Positions 1 to 7,374 of a DNA stretch of 16,788 nucleotides are shown piece after piece; position 1 is the first letter of the stretch, and the number at the start of each line of letters is the position of its first letter. The stretch spans positions 1-16,788 of the forward strand of contig DVLW01000262.1 in assembly GCA_018715285.1 (NCBI GenBank). Direction: 5' to 3'. The translations under genes were made by a program, and so were the position numbers. Under the pieces are notes generated by a model. That model made no database searches. It was not told the origin of the DNA and saw only the letters and a list, made by a program, of their open reading frames with translations. Source of the DNA: Candidatus Faecivivens stercoripullorum. GTDB taxonomy: Bacteria > Bacillota > Clostridia > Oscillospirales > Ruminococcaceae.

Positions 1-155
1 TGCTCATTCAGAAATTCGGTCAGTTCACTTTCAGAGGAAAAGGTCGGCAGGGCAGCACATGCACTGCTGTCGTTTACAACCTCCTGCTCAGAACATCCGA
101 GAAAAGTCAGGCTCATGAATAGTGCCAGACAAACGGCGGTTAATCTTCTTTTCAC
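1..155 (-). CDS. Lipoprotein, N-terminal part (gene runs off left edge)
   Basis: Only the first 51 codons are in the window; the 3' part lies beyond base 1. The start is a GTG at 155-153, preceded by a perfect AGGAGG ribosome binding site (minus strand, 169-164) with 8-nt spacing. The N-terminus is a classical lipoprotein signal: MKRR positive charge, then a hydrophobic run (VCLALFMSLTFLG), then a lipobox ending FLGC with Cys21 as the lipidation site. The mature part begins SEQEVVNDSS, a flexible polar linker. The product is therefore expected to be anchored on the outer face of the cytoplasmic membrane. No function can be given from so short a piece. It is transcribed divergently from the amidohydrolase operon and has its own promoter at 247-275. 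Confidence 0.8.
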   Translation of the reverse strand, partial: MKRRLTAVCLALFMSLTFLGCSEQEVVNDSSACAALPTFSSESELTEFLNE

Positions 156-246
156 AGCAGTTTCCTCCTTTGCAGACCTGACATATGGGCATTTGCGGTT
201 AAGTAAATCCGGATATATAGTTGGACCATCTCCGCTTTATGTTTTC

Positions 247-275
247 ATTATACCGATTACGGTAATAAACGTCAA
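247..275 (-). promoter_or_regulatory. Sigma-A-type promoter for the left-edge lipoprotein
   Basis: On the minus strand a TTGACG -35 box (275-270) is followed by exactly 17 nt and a perfect TATAAT -10 box (252-247). Transcription would start near 240, giving a leader of about 85 nt before the GTG at 155. The only gene it can serve is the left-edge lipoprotein. Confidence 0.75.
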
Positions 276-379
276 TATATGTCTGCATATTTTAAAGAAG
301 TATATTTTTGACATACGTCATAAAAAACAGTTCAGTATAAATCCGTCCTGCCATATACAGCCGCAATGGATGCTCGTAC

Positions 380-409
380 TTGACAGTGTGAGACCAGCTG
401 CGGTACAAT
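380..409 (+). promoter_or_regulatory. Promoter of the amidohydrolase operon
   Basis: A consensus TTGACA (380-385), an 18-nt spacer and TACAAT (404-409) lie just upstream of the amidohydrolase gene. The predicted transcription start near 416 leaves a leader of about 24 nt. A second TTGACA at 308-313 has no -10 box at a normal distance; it overlaps a TGAC-ATAC-GTCA inverted repeat that could be an operator. Confidence 0.7.
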
Positions 410-439
410 GAGAAAAAACGCGGGAAGGGGAACCCTTTG

Positions 440-2056
440 ATGAAAACAATCTATTATCATGCCAAGCTGTTCGGCGCAGATGAAAATGCCGATGCTTTTG
501 CAATAGCGGATGGGAAATTCTTACAAGTTGGACGTTCGGAGCAGCTGCTTGCATCGGCTGCTCCGGAAGATATTCTCTGCGACATGGGCGGCAGGTTCGT
601 CACGCCCGGATTCAACGATTCCCATATGCATCTGCTGGGATTTGGTGCACGGCTGTCCGGGTGCGCGCTGGAAGGTACCCGATCGATTGCACAGCTTCAG
701 CAGGTACTCGCTGATTTTATCCGGGATACTCATCCTGCCGATGGACGCTGGATTGAAGGTCGCGGATGGAACGAAGACTATTTCCCGGGGAATGAGGGAA
801 CGCCTGTCCGGCAGGATATCGACGCGGTATGTTCCGATCATCCGGTATGCCTGACACGATGCTGTGGACACTGCCTTGTTGCCAATACAAAGGCGCTTGA
901 GATTGCCGGTATCGATGAAAATACGCCTCAGCCTGAAGGCGGACGGTTTGAACTCGGGCCGGACGGCAAACCAAACGGCATCTTCCGTGACGGTGCAATG
1001 AGCCTGATTCGCAGTAAAATTCCGCTGCCGGATAAAAAAGCAATGGGAGAAATGCTCAAAAAGGGAATGCGTCAGCTCAATCAGGCCGGAATTACCTCCT
1101 GTCAGACGGATGATTTCGCAACCTTTTCAGAGCTTCGGTGGGAAGATGTGGTTGACGTCTTCCATGAACTCGAACAGGCCGGTGAAATGACTGTCCGGGT
1201 ATATGAACAGTGCCATTTCCATTCTGCCGAAGAAATCCGTAAATTTATCGCAGCCGGTTTTTCCACCGGTGTCGGAAGCAATCTGTTTAAAATAGGGCCG
1301 GTCAAGCTGATGGCGGATGGTTCACTCGGTGCCCGTACCGCACGGCTTCGGGATGGATACGCCGACGCGCCGGGTGAAAAAGGACTGCTGATTTATCCGC
1401 AGTCCCAGCTGGATGAGATGATTGCCGCGGCTCACACGGGCGGTATGCAGGTTGCTGTCCATGCAATCGGGGATGAAGCGCTGGACTGCGTGCTGGATGC
1501 ATGGGAAAAGGCGTATGCTTCCTGTCCGCGGGATGACCACCGGAGCGGCGTAGTGCATTTGCAGATTACGGCTCCTGACCAGCTGGAAAGACTGCGCAAA
1601 GACCAGCTGATCGGCTATATCCAGCCGGTTTTCATCGACTATGACGCACGGATTGCCGCAGCGCGTGTCGGTGAGGAACGCGCCGCAACCAGCTATGCTT
1701 TTGAGACGATGCGGAAGATGGGTATTCCCGTTTCCAGCGGTACCGACTGTCCGGTCGAGAATCCGCTCCCGATGCGTGGTGTTCAGTGTGCCGTGACCCG
1801 TCAGCCGCTGGATGGCGGTGTACCGCCGTTCAATCCCGGAGAAGCGATGTCGCTTTTCGATGCGCTGGAAAGCTATACAGCCGCAGGTGCCTATGCTTCG
1901 TTTGAGGAAGATATCAAGGGTAAAATCCAGCCTGGGATGCTCGCCGACTTTACCGTATGGAGCGCAGACCCGTTTGAAACCAGTCCGGAAGAACTTTCGC
2001 AGATCACCGCAAGAGAAGTCTACCTCGGCGGCAGATGCGTCTATATGTCCGAATAA
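440..2056 (+). CDS. Amidohydrolase family 3 (YtcJ-type) metal-dependent hydrolase
   Basis: A 538-residue member of the metal-dependent amidohydrolase superfamily, YtcJ/NfdA-like branch, probably a cytoplasmic zinc enzyme hydrolysing an amide or similar bond; the substrate cannot be read from sequence. The N-terminal beta-sandwich leads into DSHMHLLGFG, where His62 and His64 form the HxH metal site. Other family landmarks are KLMADGSLGARTARL, VAVHAIGDEALD, a VVHLQ histidine and SSGTDCPVENPLP with the conserved late Asp. The C-terminus (KIQPGMLADFTVW) closes the sandwich. Length matches the family (about 530-560). ATG 440 is preferred over an in-frame TTG at 437 because GGGAAGGGG (422-430) sits 9 nt upstream. 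First gene of an operon with the two small genes that follow, 30 nt downstream. An intact gene with no sign of decay. Confidence 0.9.
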   Translation: MKTIYYHAKLFGADENADAFAIADGKFLQVGRSEQLLASAAPEDILCDMGGRFVTPGFNDSHMHLLGFGARLSGCALEGTRSIAQLQQVLADFIRDTHPADGRWIEGRGWNEDYFPGNEGTPVRQDIDAVCSDHPVCLTRCCGHCLVANTKALEIAGIDENTPQPEGGRFELGPDGKPNGIFRDGAMSLIRSKIPLPDKKAMGEMLKKGMRQLNQAGITSCQTDDFATFSELRWEDVVDVFHELEQAGEMTVRVYEQCHFHSAEEIRKFIAAGFSTGVGSNLFKIGPVKLMADGSLGARTARLRDGYADAPGEKGLLIYPQSQLDEMIAAAHTGGMQVAVHAIGDEALDCVLDAWEKAYASCPRDDHRSGVVHLQITAPDQLERLRKDQLIGYIQPVFIDYDARIAAARVGEERAATSYAFETMRKMGIPVSSGTDCPVENPLPMRGVQCAVTRQPLDGGVPPFNPGEAMSLFDALESYTAAGAYASFEEDIKGKIQPGMLADFTVWSADPFETSPEELSQITAREVYLGGRCVYMSE

Positions 2057-2086
2057 GTTCCGGTATCAATCGAAAGGAGACGGATG

Positions 2087-2602
2087 ATGGGAATATTCAA
2101 AATCCGCGCAGATGACTTTTCCTGGATAACCGGAAAAGAGGACGACCCGACTGACCGCTGCCTGCATGGACATGTTACGGTACAGATCGGGCAGACAGTG
2201 CTTGAGGATGACGGAACGGTCAGCGCGACGGCACTTTATCTGCTCAAATCGCTGACCGAGGATAAAATCATGAATGACAGCTGTATCCAGATGATACCCT
2301 GCTGCGGTTTTTTCATGCTTGCCAATCCCAGTCTGACCGAAGTTACGATCATCGGCTGTGATTCGGGTACCGACTGGTCGGTGATTCATGAGGATGGACG
2401 GGTGAAACTGGTGCTGGAATCGGGTGAAACCGAATATGTCGACTTTGCCGACTATCAGGCAGAGGTCTTCCGGTTTGCCGACAGTATCGAAAACTTTTAC
2501 CGCTCCTGCAAACCGAAAGAAATCCCGGATGACAGCTTCGAGCGGGATGGTTATACCGCATTCTGGAATGAGTGGCACCGGCGGAGAAACGGAGGGAATT
2601 GA
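2087..2602 (+). CDS. Unrecognised 171-residue protein, second gene of the amidohydrolase operon
   Basis: I do not recognise a family. The protein is acidic, has no signal peptide or membrane segment, and so is probably cytoplasmic. It opens with FKIRADDFSWITG, contains a Cys-Cys pair in a hydrophobic stretch (MIPCCGFFML), and ends in a basic tail (WHRRRNGG). Size and composition resemble small single-domain immunity- or SMI1-like proteins, but no diagnostic motif is visible. AAAGGAG at 2073-2079 gives 7-nt spacing to ATG 2087 and 4 nt to an adjacent in-frame ATG at 2084, so the former is chosen. It follows the amidohydrolase by 30 nt and precedes the next gene by 3 nt, so co-transcription is very likely. 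A 332-codon antisense frame covers both small genes but has shadow-type composition and starts inside the terminator. Confidence 0.7.
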   Translation: MGIFKIRADDFSWITGKEDDPTDRCLHGHVTVQIGQTVLEDDGTVSATALYLLKSLTEDKIMNDSCIQMIPCCGFFMLANPSLTEVTIIGCDSGTDWSVIHEDGRVKLVLESGETEYVDFADYQAEVFRFADSIENFYRSCKPKEIPDDSFERDGYTAFWNEWHRRRNGGN

Positions 2603-2605
2603 CCG

Positions 2606-3028
2606 ATGGATATCGTCTGGAAAACTGCGTCCGAAATTCCTGTCAGCCTGCATGATATGCGGGTGTGCAAAATCCAGCCGGTTGGTGATGATCTGAAATT
2701 CTCTTTTGAATATGGGTATATCCTGCTGGGAGAACCAGCACAGCAGGTGGATGGGGATATGCTGATCGAAAGGGCAGACTCGGAGGACTGTTCGGTATGG
2801 CTTTTGAGCGATAATGGAAGATACGGCAGTTTTCAGGGAGAAAAAATGACGCTGACCGACTTCCTTAAAAATTATCCCGACTTCACTTTTGAGATTCTGG
2901 ATGAGCTGTACGGCTATAACATGGCCAGCTTCACCGGGTATCTGTCGCTTGACGGCAGGGAAAATCTGATCGAAGCCAGTTTTTCCATCTATTACACCGG
3001 CAGCATCGTCTACCAGCTCAGGGATTAA
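2606..3028 (+). CDS. Unrecognised 140-residue protein, third gene of the amidohydrolase operon
   Basis: Cytoplasmic by appearance: no signal sequence, no hydrophobic helix, acidic. Strand-rich patterns alternate (DDLKFSFEYGYILLG, ENLIEASFSIYYTGS), suggesting a small beta-rich domain, and TLTDFLKNYPDFTFEILDEL is a likely amphipathic helix. No known family is recognised. ATG 2606 has GGAGGG at 2591-2596 with 9-nt spacing, and that site lies inside the end of the preceding gene, which stops 3 nt before the start; translation of the two is probably coupled. A strong hairpin terminator begins 10 nt after the stop. The tight pairing with the preceding small gene suggests the two products act together, but that is inference. 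Confidence 0.7.
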   Translation: MDIVWKTASEIPVSLHDMRVCKIQPVGDDLKFSFEYGYILLGEPAQQVDGDMLIERADSEDCSVWLLSDNGRYGSFQGEKMTLTDFLKNYPDFTFEILDELYGYNMASFTGYLSLDGRENLIEASFSIYYTGSIVYQLRD

Positions 3029-3035
3029 ATACACA

Positions 3036-3075
3036 ACAAAAAGGCAGGCCGTCTTTTCAGACAAGCCTGCCTTTT
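3036..3075. terminator. Bidirectional intrinsic terminator between convergent genes
   Basis: Stem GGCAGGC (3043-3049) pairs with GCCTGCC (3065-3071), with an inner GTCT/AGAC stem around a TTTC loop. A-rich sequence before the stem and TTTT after it supply a U-run on either strand. It ends the three-gene operon on the plus strand and glyA on the minus strand. Confidence 0.85.
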
Positions 3076-3095
3076 CATATTATGCAGCAAAATTA

Positions 3096-4349
3096 TTATT
3101 CATACAGCGGATATTTTGCACACAGCCCGGTAACTGTCTCGCGGACAGCTTCCTTGTTTGCCTCAAAGTCAGCCGCAATCTTATAGATGCAGTCGGCGAT
3201 GACGTCCATATCATCTTCCTTGAAGCCACGGGTGGTAACCGCAGGTGTGCCCAGACGGACACCGGAAGTGATGGTGGGTTTCTGGGGGTCATTCGGGATG
3301 GCGTTCTTATTGGCGGTGATATACACCTCATCCAGATTGTGTTCCAGTTCCTTGCCGGTCATCTTCATATTGCGCAGGTCGAGCAGCATCAGGTGGTTGT
3401 CGGTACCGCCCGAAACCAGCTCCATACCTCTACGGGTCAGACCATGGGCAAGTGCGTCAGCATTGCGGACGATCTGGGTCTGGTATTCCTTGAATTCAGG
3501 TTTGAGCGCTTCACCGAAGCAAACTGCTTTACCAGCGATAACATGCATCAGAGGGCCGCCCTGAGTGCCCGGGAAAATTGCCTTGTCGATCGCTTTAGCC
3601 AGGCTTTCACGGCAGAGAATCATGCCGCCGCGGGGACCACGCAGTGTCTTATGGGTAGTTGTGGTGACGACATCAGCATAGGGGACAGGATTCGGATGCA
3701 GACCAGCTGCAACCAGACCGGCAATATGTGCCATATCGACCATCAGGTAAGCGCCGACCTCGTCAGCAACCTCTCTGAACTTGGCAAAATCGATGGTACG
3801 CGGATAAGCAGATGCACCGGCAACAATCAGTTTGGGTTTATGCTCCTTTGCCAGCTTCATCAGGTTGTCATAGTCAATTCTGCCGGTCTGCGAATCGACG
3901 CCATACGGGATGACATTGAAATACTTACCCGAGATATTGACCTTGGAACCATGGGTCAGGTGTCCGCCTTCATCCAGGTTCATGCCCAGGATGGTATCAC
4001 CCGGCTGGAGCAGTGCAAAGTAAACGGCGATATTTGCCTGAGCGCCCGAATGAGGCTGGACATTTGCGTGTTCAGCGCCGAACAGCTCACAGGCACGTTT
4101 TCTGGCAATTTCTTCCACGATATCGACGCATTCACAGCCGCCGTAATATCTTCTTCCGGGGTAACCTTCGGCGTATTTGTTGGTCAGGATACTGCCCATT
4201 GCGGCCATGACAGCAGGGGAGACAATATTTTCACTGGCGATCAGTTCAATATTGCGGCGCTGTCTGGCGAGCTCTTTCTGCATCGCGGAAGCGACTTCAG
4301 GGTCAGTTTTGCCGACGAGGCCGATCGAATCGAGTAAATCTGCGTACAT
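3096..4349 (-). CDS. glyA: Serine hydroxymethyltransferase
   Basis: Cytoplasmic PLP enzyme that interconverts serine + tetrahydrofolate and glycine + 5,10-methylene-tetrahydrofolate, a main source of one-carbon units. The 417-residue length is typical. Landmarks: IELIASENIVSPAV near the N-terminus, TNKYAEGYPGRRYYGG (folate/serine site), HSGAQAN, His130 in GGHLTHG, DMAHIAG (Asp205 and His208 at the cofactor), and TTTTHKTLRGPRGG with Lys234 as the Schiff-base lysine. The C-terminal domain ends with SGVRLGTPAVTTRGF. ATG 4349 has AAAGAGGG upstream (4364-4357). It has its own promoter and a leader of about 93 nt, and shares a bidirectional terminator with the operon on the other strand. All catalytic residues looked for are present. 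Confidence 0.98.
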   Translation of the reverse strand: MYADLLDSIGLVGKTDPEVASAMQKELARQRRNIELIASENIVSPAVMAAMGSILTNKYAEGYPGRRYYGGCECVDIVEEIARKRACELFGAEHANVQPHSGAQANIAVYFALLQPGDTILGMNLDEGGHLTHGSKVNISGKYFNVIPYGVDSQTGRIDYDNLMKLAKEHKPKLIVAGASAYPRTIDFAKFREVADEVGAYLMVDMAHIAGLVAAGLHPNPVPYADVVTTTTHKTLRGPRGGMILCRESLAKAIDKAIFPGTQGGPLMHVIAGKAVCFGEALKPEFKEYQTQIVRNADALAHGLTRRGMELVSGGTDNHLMLLDLRNMKMTGKELEHNLDEVYITANKNAIPNDPQKPTITSGVRLGTPAVTTRGFKEDDMDVIADCIYKIAADFEANKEAVRETVTGLCAKYPLYE

Positions 4350-4449
4350 GTAAAATCCCTCTTTCTTTTCACGTGGGCAGCCGCAGCTGAGCCCGGCATT
4401 GGGACAGCAAAGCCGTTACAGTGCCGTCCGGAGCGTTAATTTTGCCTAT

Positions 4450-4478
4450 ATTATACCCTATATTATCTCTTTTTGCAA
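4450..4478 (-). promoter_or_regulatory. glyA promoter
   Basis: Minus strand: TTGCAA (4478-4473), a 17-nt spacer and a perfect TATAAT (4455-4450). The start of transcription would be near 4443. The resulting 93-nt leader contains a GC-rich hairpin (GGGC/GCCC with inner AGC/GCT, 4375-4394) just ahead of the ribosome binding site. Confidence 0.8.
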
Positions 4479-4528
4479 GGGATATTGTATGATTATCCAA
4501 CTAATTGTCTGCTGTCTTCTGCTCACGG

Positions 4529-5395
4529 TCAGAAAGAAAAATCTGTTTCGACCGGGTAATGGTCAGAAAGGAATTTACCGTCCTGTTGGTCATCCCACAG
4601 GCTGGTGCCGGTATGTGCGCCGATAAAAGGCTCACTGGCAAAGATATAGTCGATCTTGATGGAATCTTCCGGCTGACCGTAGCCATGGAAGGTGATACCG
4701 GTATCCGCGGTCAGGTCTTTCAGGCCGAGTGTCTGGCCTTCTTCTCCAAACAGCGGCTGGAGTTCAGGGTCATCCGGTGCGGCGTTAAAGTCGCCCATCA
4801 GCAGAATCGGCAGGGGATTGGTCTCGTTATCCTCCCGGATAACCGCCAGCAGCTGACGAAGACCGGCTTCTCTTGCTTCGGCGCAGAGGTGGTCGAGATG
4901 GGTATCATAGATGCGTGCGGTCAGCTTCTGTTCAGGGAAGTATACTTCCGCGACGACACAGGTTCTCGGGCACTGGCTCTGGATTTCAAACCGTGAGCCG
5001 GGAACCGCAGGTGTCGGTGAAAGCCAGAACGCACTGTAGGAAAGCAGTTCCAGATCATTGCGTACCGCGATCATCGGGCGTTCTCCGCCGTAATCGGCGT
5101 CCCTGCCATGACCGACAAAGGTATATTCCGGCATATGTTTGCGCAGCCAGTCGGCCTGATGAGGGAGCAGTTCCTGAAAACCGATAACTTCCGGGCGCTC
5201 CTGATCGATTTTGTTCAGAACCCTGTCCCGGCGGAATTTCCATGCGTTGATACCGTCGCCCTTGGGAAAACGCAGCTTTGCCTGAGAACCGGCGTGTTCG
5301 ATGGCACCCTCGGGCAGCTGGGCAATCATTTTGCGGAAAGCGTCGTCGTCCACCGGCTGAATATCACAGCGAATATTGAATGATACTATTTTCAT
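4529..5395 (-). CDS. Endonuclease/exonuclease/phosphatase (EEP) family hydrolase
   Basis: A 288-residue member of the Mg-dependent EEP fold (DNase I / sphingomyelinase / inositol-phosphatase superfamily). It hydrolyses phosphodiester or phosphomonoester bonds; the substrate is not predictable here. The catalytic set is complete: Asn7 in SFNIR, Glu75 in GFQE, His166 and nearby Asp in DTHLDH, Asp202 and Asn204 in MGDFNAAP, Asp249 in KIDYIF, and the C-terminal Ser-Asp278-His279 of LSDHYP. No signal peptide, so probably cytoplasmic. Unusual: about 30 extra residues (roughly 14-46) lie between the first strand and the usual W-x-x-R-R segment. The start at 5395 has a modest ribosome binding site (AAAGG/AGGA within 5410-5401). 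Its 3' end is close to the glyA promoter and no terminator is visible, so read-through into glyA is possible. Confidence 0.9.
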   Translation of the reverse strand: MKIVSFNIRCDIQPVDDDAFRKMIAQLPEGAIEHAGSQAKLRFPKGDGINAWKFRRDRVLNKIDQERPEVIGFQELLPHQADWLRKHMPEYTFVGHGRDADYGGERPMIAVRNDLELLSYSAFWLSPTPAVPGSRFEIQSQCPRTCVVAEVYFPEQKLTARIYDTHLDHLCAEAREAGLRQLLAVIREDNETNPLPILLMGDFNAAPDDPELQPLFGEEGQTLGLKDLTADTGITFHGYGQPEDSIKIDYIFASEPFIGAHTGTSLWDDQQDGKFLSDHYPVETDFSF

Positions 5396-5429
5396 GATAA
5401 TCCTGCCTTTCTCTGATCGGATTATCTAC

Positions 5430-5458
5430 AGTATACCGCCCTGCGGCATTTTTTTCAA
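5430..5458 (-). promoter_or_regulatory. Promoter of the EEP-family gene
   Basis: Minus strand: TTGAAA (5458-5453), a 17-nt spacer and TATACT (5435-5430). The start of transcription near 5423 leaves about 28 nt to the ATG at 5395. Confidence 0.65.
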
Positions 5459-5649
5459 TCGATTTTCAAAATTTGCCCGTTTCCGACCATCAGCCGACTA
5501 CAGGTAATCTTCGGCAAAATGTGGTTTTTCGGTTCCGGGTTTGCAAAAACAGATGGCAGAAAATACCGGTAGCAGCAGTAAAAACTGGGTGTTATGACTG
5601 CTTTTCGATTGATTGTTCAAAAATACACCTATCAATTTAACTGATTTTG

Positions 5650-5658
5650 TGGTAAAAT
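5650..5658 (+). promoter_or_regulatory. Possible extended -10 promoter of the lipoprotein gene
   Basis: TGG followed by TAAAAT (TG-n plus -10 hexamer) lies about 48 nt before the ATG at 5706. No good -35 box is found 16-18 nt upstream, which is tolerable for an extended -10 promoter. The rest of the divergent 5396-5705 gap, between about 5460 and 5640, shows nothing recognisable. Confidence 0.4.
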
Positions 5659-5705
5659 AAAAAAGGCCATATGGGCATAAACTCATAAGACAGGATGTGG
5701 ATAGT

Positions 5706-6953
5706 ATGATTTCAACGCTGAATAGATGGAAACGGCTGCTTGTACCGTGTCTGGCAGCTGCCCTGCTTTTAGCCGGGTGCAGCACTGCCGGTGAGACTGA
5801 TGCGGATGTCGAAGAGTTTCTGGGTGTGCAGCTGCAATCCCAGACAACCGAACTGACCGCTCAGGACGCGCTGAAAAAAGCACAGGACTTTATCGATGCG
5901 GCTGCTCCCGATCAGTTCCAGCTTTCCCTGACCTCAGAGGAAACCCAGACGGTCGGTACCCAGCAGCTTTATATGATCCAGCTGACCACCCAGGTCGGCG
6001 GTGCGGCTTATGACCCTTCTCTCGGAGTCGACGCGGCAAGCGGGATTCTGTATTCCTGTTATGCCGACGGAACCCTTAAACCGGCCGCTGAGGATGAACA
6101 TTGGGAAAGTATCACCGAAATGGCCAGCCTTACTCCGGAAGAACAGCAGAACCTTACCGAGGCTAATAACTACGCCAGCCAGATTCTGGAAGATGGAACA
6201 ACAGACTTTGTCCTGACCCTCAAGACCGGACGGTATGTCTATGCGGACGGCAACGCCGTGTATGTCGGGTATGGCGGCAATGTCCAGCAGACCCTGTTCC
6301 ATGACGGCAATGAAGGGGTTGTCGTGGATGAAACCACTTTGCTGGCACGGGATATGAACTTTGACGGATATGAAGATATCCTACTGGCGACTTCCAGCGG
6401 CGGCGTAAACAGCTATTATTATCTCTGGCTGTGCGATCCTGCGGAAGGAAATTTTGTCGCCTATCCTGATTTTGAAAAACTGGCATCGCCGACACCCAAC
6501 GCCGAAACCAGCCGGATCAGCACCTATGAACGCGGCAGTGCTTCCGATTATACCCAGGGTGTCTGGGAATGGGATGACACCGGTATGCTGGTGGAAGTCA
6601 GCTCCTATCAGGTTGCGAGTGATGAATCAGGCAATGTGACTATTTCCAGCACCGATGAAGCTGGCGAGACGACCGAGTTTACCGTCACCAGTGAGGAGTA
6701 CACCACCGTTAATGAACTGATGTCCGGTGCGCTGGTGGATTACTGCATCAGCCGTTATGGCGGAAGTGAGCAGCGTGCCTTCACCTTTGAAGGAATGAAA
6801 GAGGTCACCGATATCAACTGTTATTCTGTGCTGGTGACCGAAGGCGGAACACCTACCGTCCGGCTGTTTGTCGATGAAAGCAAGACGTATATGGTCATGC
6901 TGGACGAGGACTGCGACGGTACACCCGAAGAAACAGTTAATATCAATGAATAA
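5706..6953 (+). CDS. Lipoprotein with PepSY-like region and EF-hand-like loops
   Basis: A 415-residue predicted lipoprotein. Signal: basic start (NRWKR), hydrophobic core (LLVPCLAAALLL) and lipobox LLAGC, so it is anchored to the outer membrane face. After an acidic linker, LTAQDALKKAQDFIDAA and the strand-rich stretch after it resemble one PepSY-type repeat. In the middle, ARDMNFDGYEDILLA is a D-x-N-x-D-G-x-x-D loop of the kind found in XAC2610-like and FG-GAP-like proteins. A second acidic loop, DEDCDGTPEE, lies at the very C-terminus. Calcium binding is inferred, not shown. An in-frame GTG at 5697 would add three residues, but AGGA (5692-5695) suits ATG 5706 better (10-nt spacing). It stands alone, with its own terminator directly after the stop. 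Biological role unknown. Confidence 0.8.
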   Translation: MISTLNRWKRLLVPCLAAALLLAGCSTAGETDADVEEFLGVQLQSQTTELTAQDALKKAQDFIDAAAPDQFQLSLTSEETQTVGTQQLYMIQLTTQVGGAAYDPSLGVDAASGILYSCYADGTLKPAAEDEHWESITEMASLTPEEQQNLTEANNYASQILEDGTTDFVLTLKTGRYVYADGNAVYVGYGGNVQQTLFHDGNEGVVVDETTLLARDMNFDGYEDILLATSSGGVNSYYYLWLCDPAEGNFVAYPDFEKLASPTPNAETSRISTYERGSASDYTQGVWEWDDTGMLVEVSSYQVASDESGNVTISSTDEAGETTEFTVTSEEYTTVNELMSGALVDYCISRYGGSEQRAFTFEGMKEVTDINCYSVLVTEGGTPTVRLFVDESKTYMVMLDEDCDGTPEETVNINE

Positions 6954-6962
6954 CCGGTAAGT

Positions 6963-7007
6963 AAAAAGGGAATGCGGTGAAGATGCAGATCACCACATTC
7001 CCTTTTT
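6963..7007 (+). terminator. Intrinsic terminator of the lipoprotein gene
   Basis: AAAAAGGGAATG (6963-6974) pairs with CATTCCCTTTTT (6996-7007), with an inner GGTGA/TCACC stem. The stem ends in a five-T run on the plus strand. The A-run on the other side could also let it act on minus-strand transcripts. Confidence 0.85.
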
Positions 7008-7022
7008 GTATCATCAGACCAT

Positions 7023-7057
7023 AAAAAATTCCCGAACCGTCCAGTTCGGGATTTTTT
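7023..7057 (-). terminator. Intrinsic terminator of the small secreted protein gene
   Basis: TCCCGAAC (7030-7037) and GTTCGGGA (7044-7051) form an 8-bp stem with a 6-nt loop. On the minus strand the stem is followed by a six-T run, and the hairpin starts directly after the stop codon at 7061. Confidence 0.85.
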
Positions 7058-7060
7058 CTT

Positions 7061-7312
7061 TTACATCAGAATCGGCTGGTCTCCAAAAGACATCGTAGAA
7101 GGCATATGCTCTCTGCCGCCGCAGATGACCTCTACCAGATAGTCAATGTACGAATCGACCCGGGATTTCAGCCAGTCAAAATGATCTTCCAGCAGACTTG
7201 TATAGGATTTACAGCAGTGCATTTCCGACAGATCAGCCGCGCCAACGCTGCCAACGCTGATCGAAGCCGCGATGGATAATGCGATAACAGCAGCAGTTAC
7301 TCTCTTTTTCAT
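7061..7312 (-). CDS. Small secreted cysteine-containing protein (83 residues)
   Basis: Unrecognised. MKKRV followed by a hydrophobic stretch (TAAVIALSIAASISVGSVGAA) is a clear Sec signal peptide, with likely cleavage after VGA or GAA near residues 25-26. The mature chain of about 57 residues begins DLSEMHCCKSY, carries a probable amphipathic helix (LLEDHFDWLKSRVDSYIDYLVEVI), and has three cysteines (33, 34, 64) and a Met-rich tail. ATG 7312 is chosen because AAAGG (7327-7323) is 10 nt upstream; the longer frame to 7360 would put charged residues in front of the signal. It has a near-consensus promoter and its own terminator, so it is an independent small transcript and may be well expressed. 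It could be a secreted peptide, an envelope-stress factor or a toxin-like peptide; the sequence does not decide. Confidence 0.7.
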   Translation of the reverse strand: MKKRVTAAVIALSIAASISVGSVGAADLSEMHCCKSYTSLLEDHFDWLKSRVDSYIDYLVEVICGGREHMPSTMSFGDQPILM

Positions 7313-7374
7313 ATCGACCATACCTTTCTTGCATTTATATTGTTGAATCATTGGAATCAATAGCCAACAATTAA

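Noticed and set aside
2066..3064. 332-codon minus-strand frame antisense to the two small genes
   Set aside because: It begins inside the terminator, has no ribosome binding site and has the Arg/His/Phe-rich composition of a shadow frame; the plus-strand genes have good ribosome binding sites and tight spacing.
3339..4337. 332-codon plus-strand frame opposite glyA
   Set aside because: glyA on the minus strand is unambiguous, with all catalytic motifs.
4350..4443. THF or pfl/ZTP riboswitch in the glyA leader
   Set aside because: The conserved cores of those classes, as I remember them, are not visible in the 93-nt leader.
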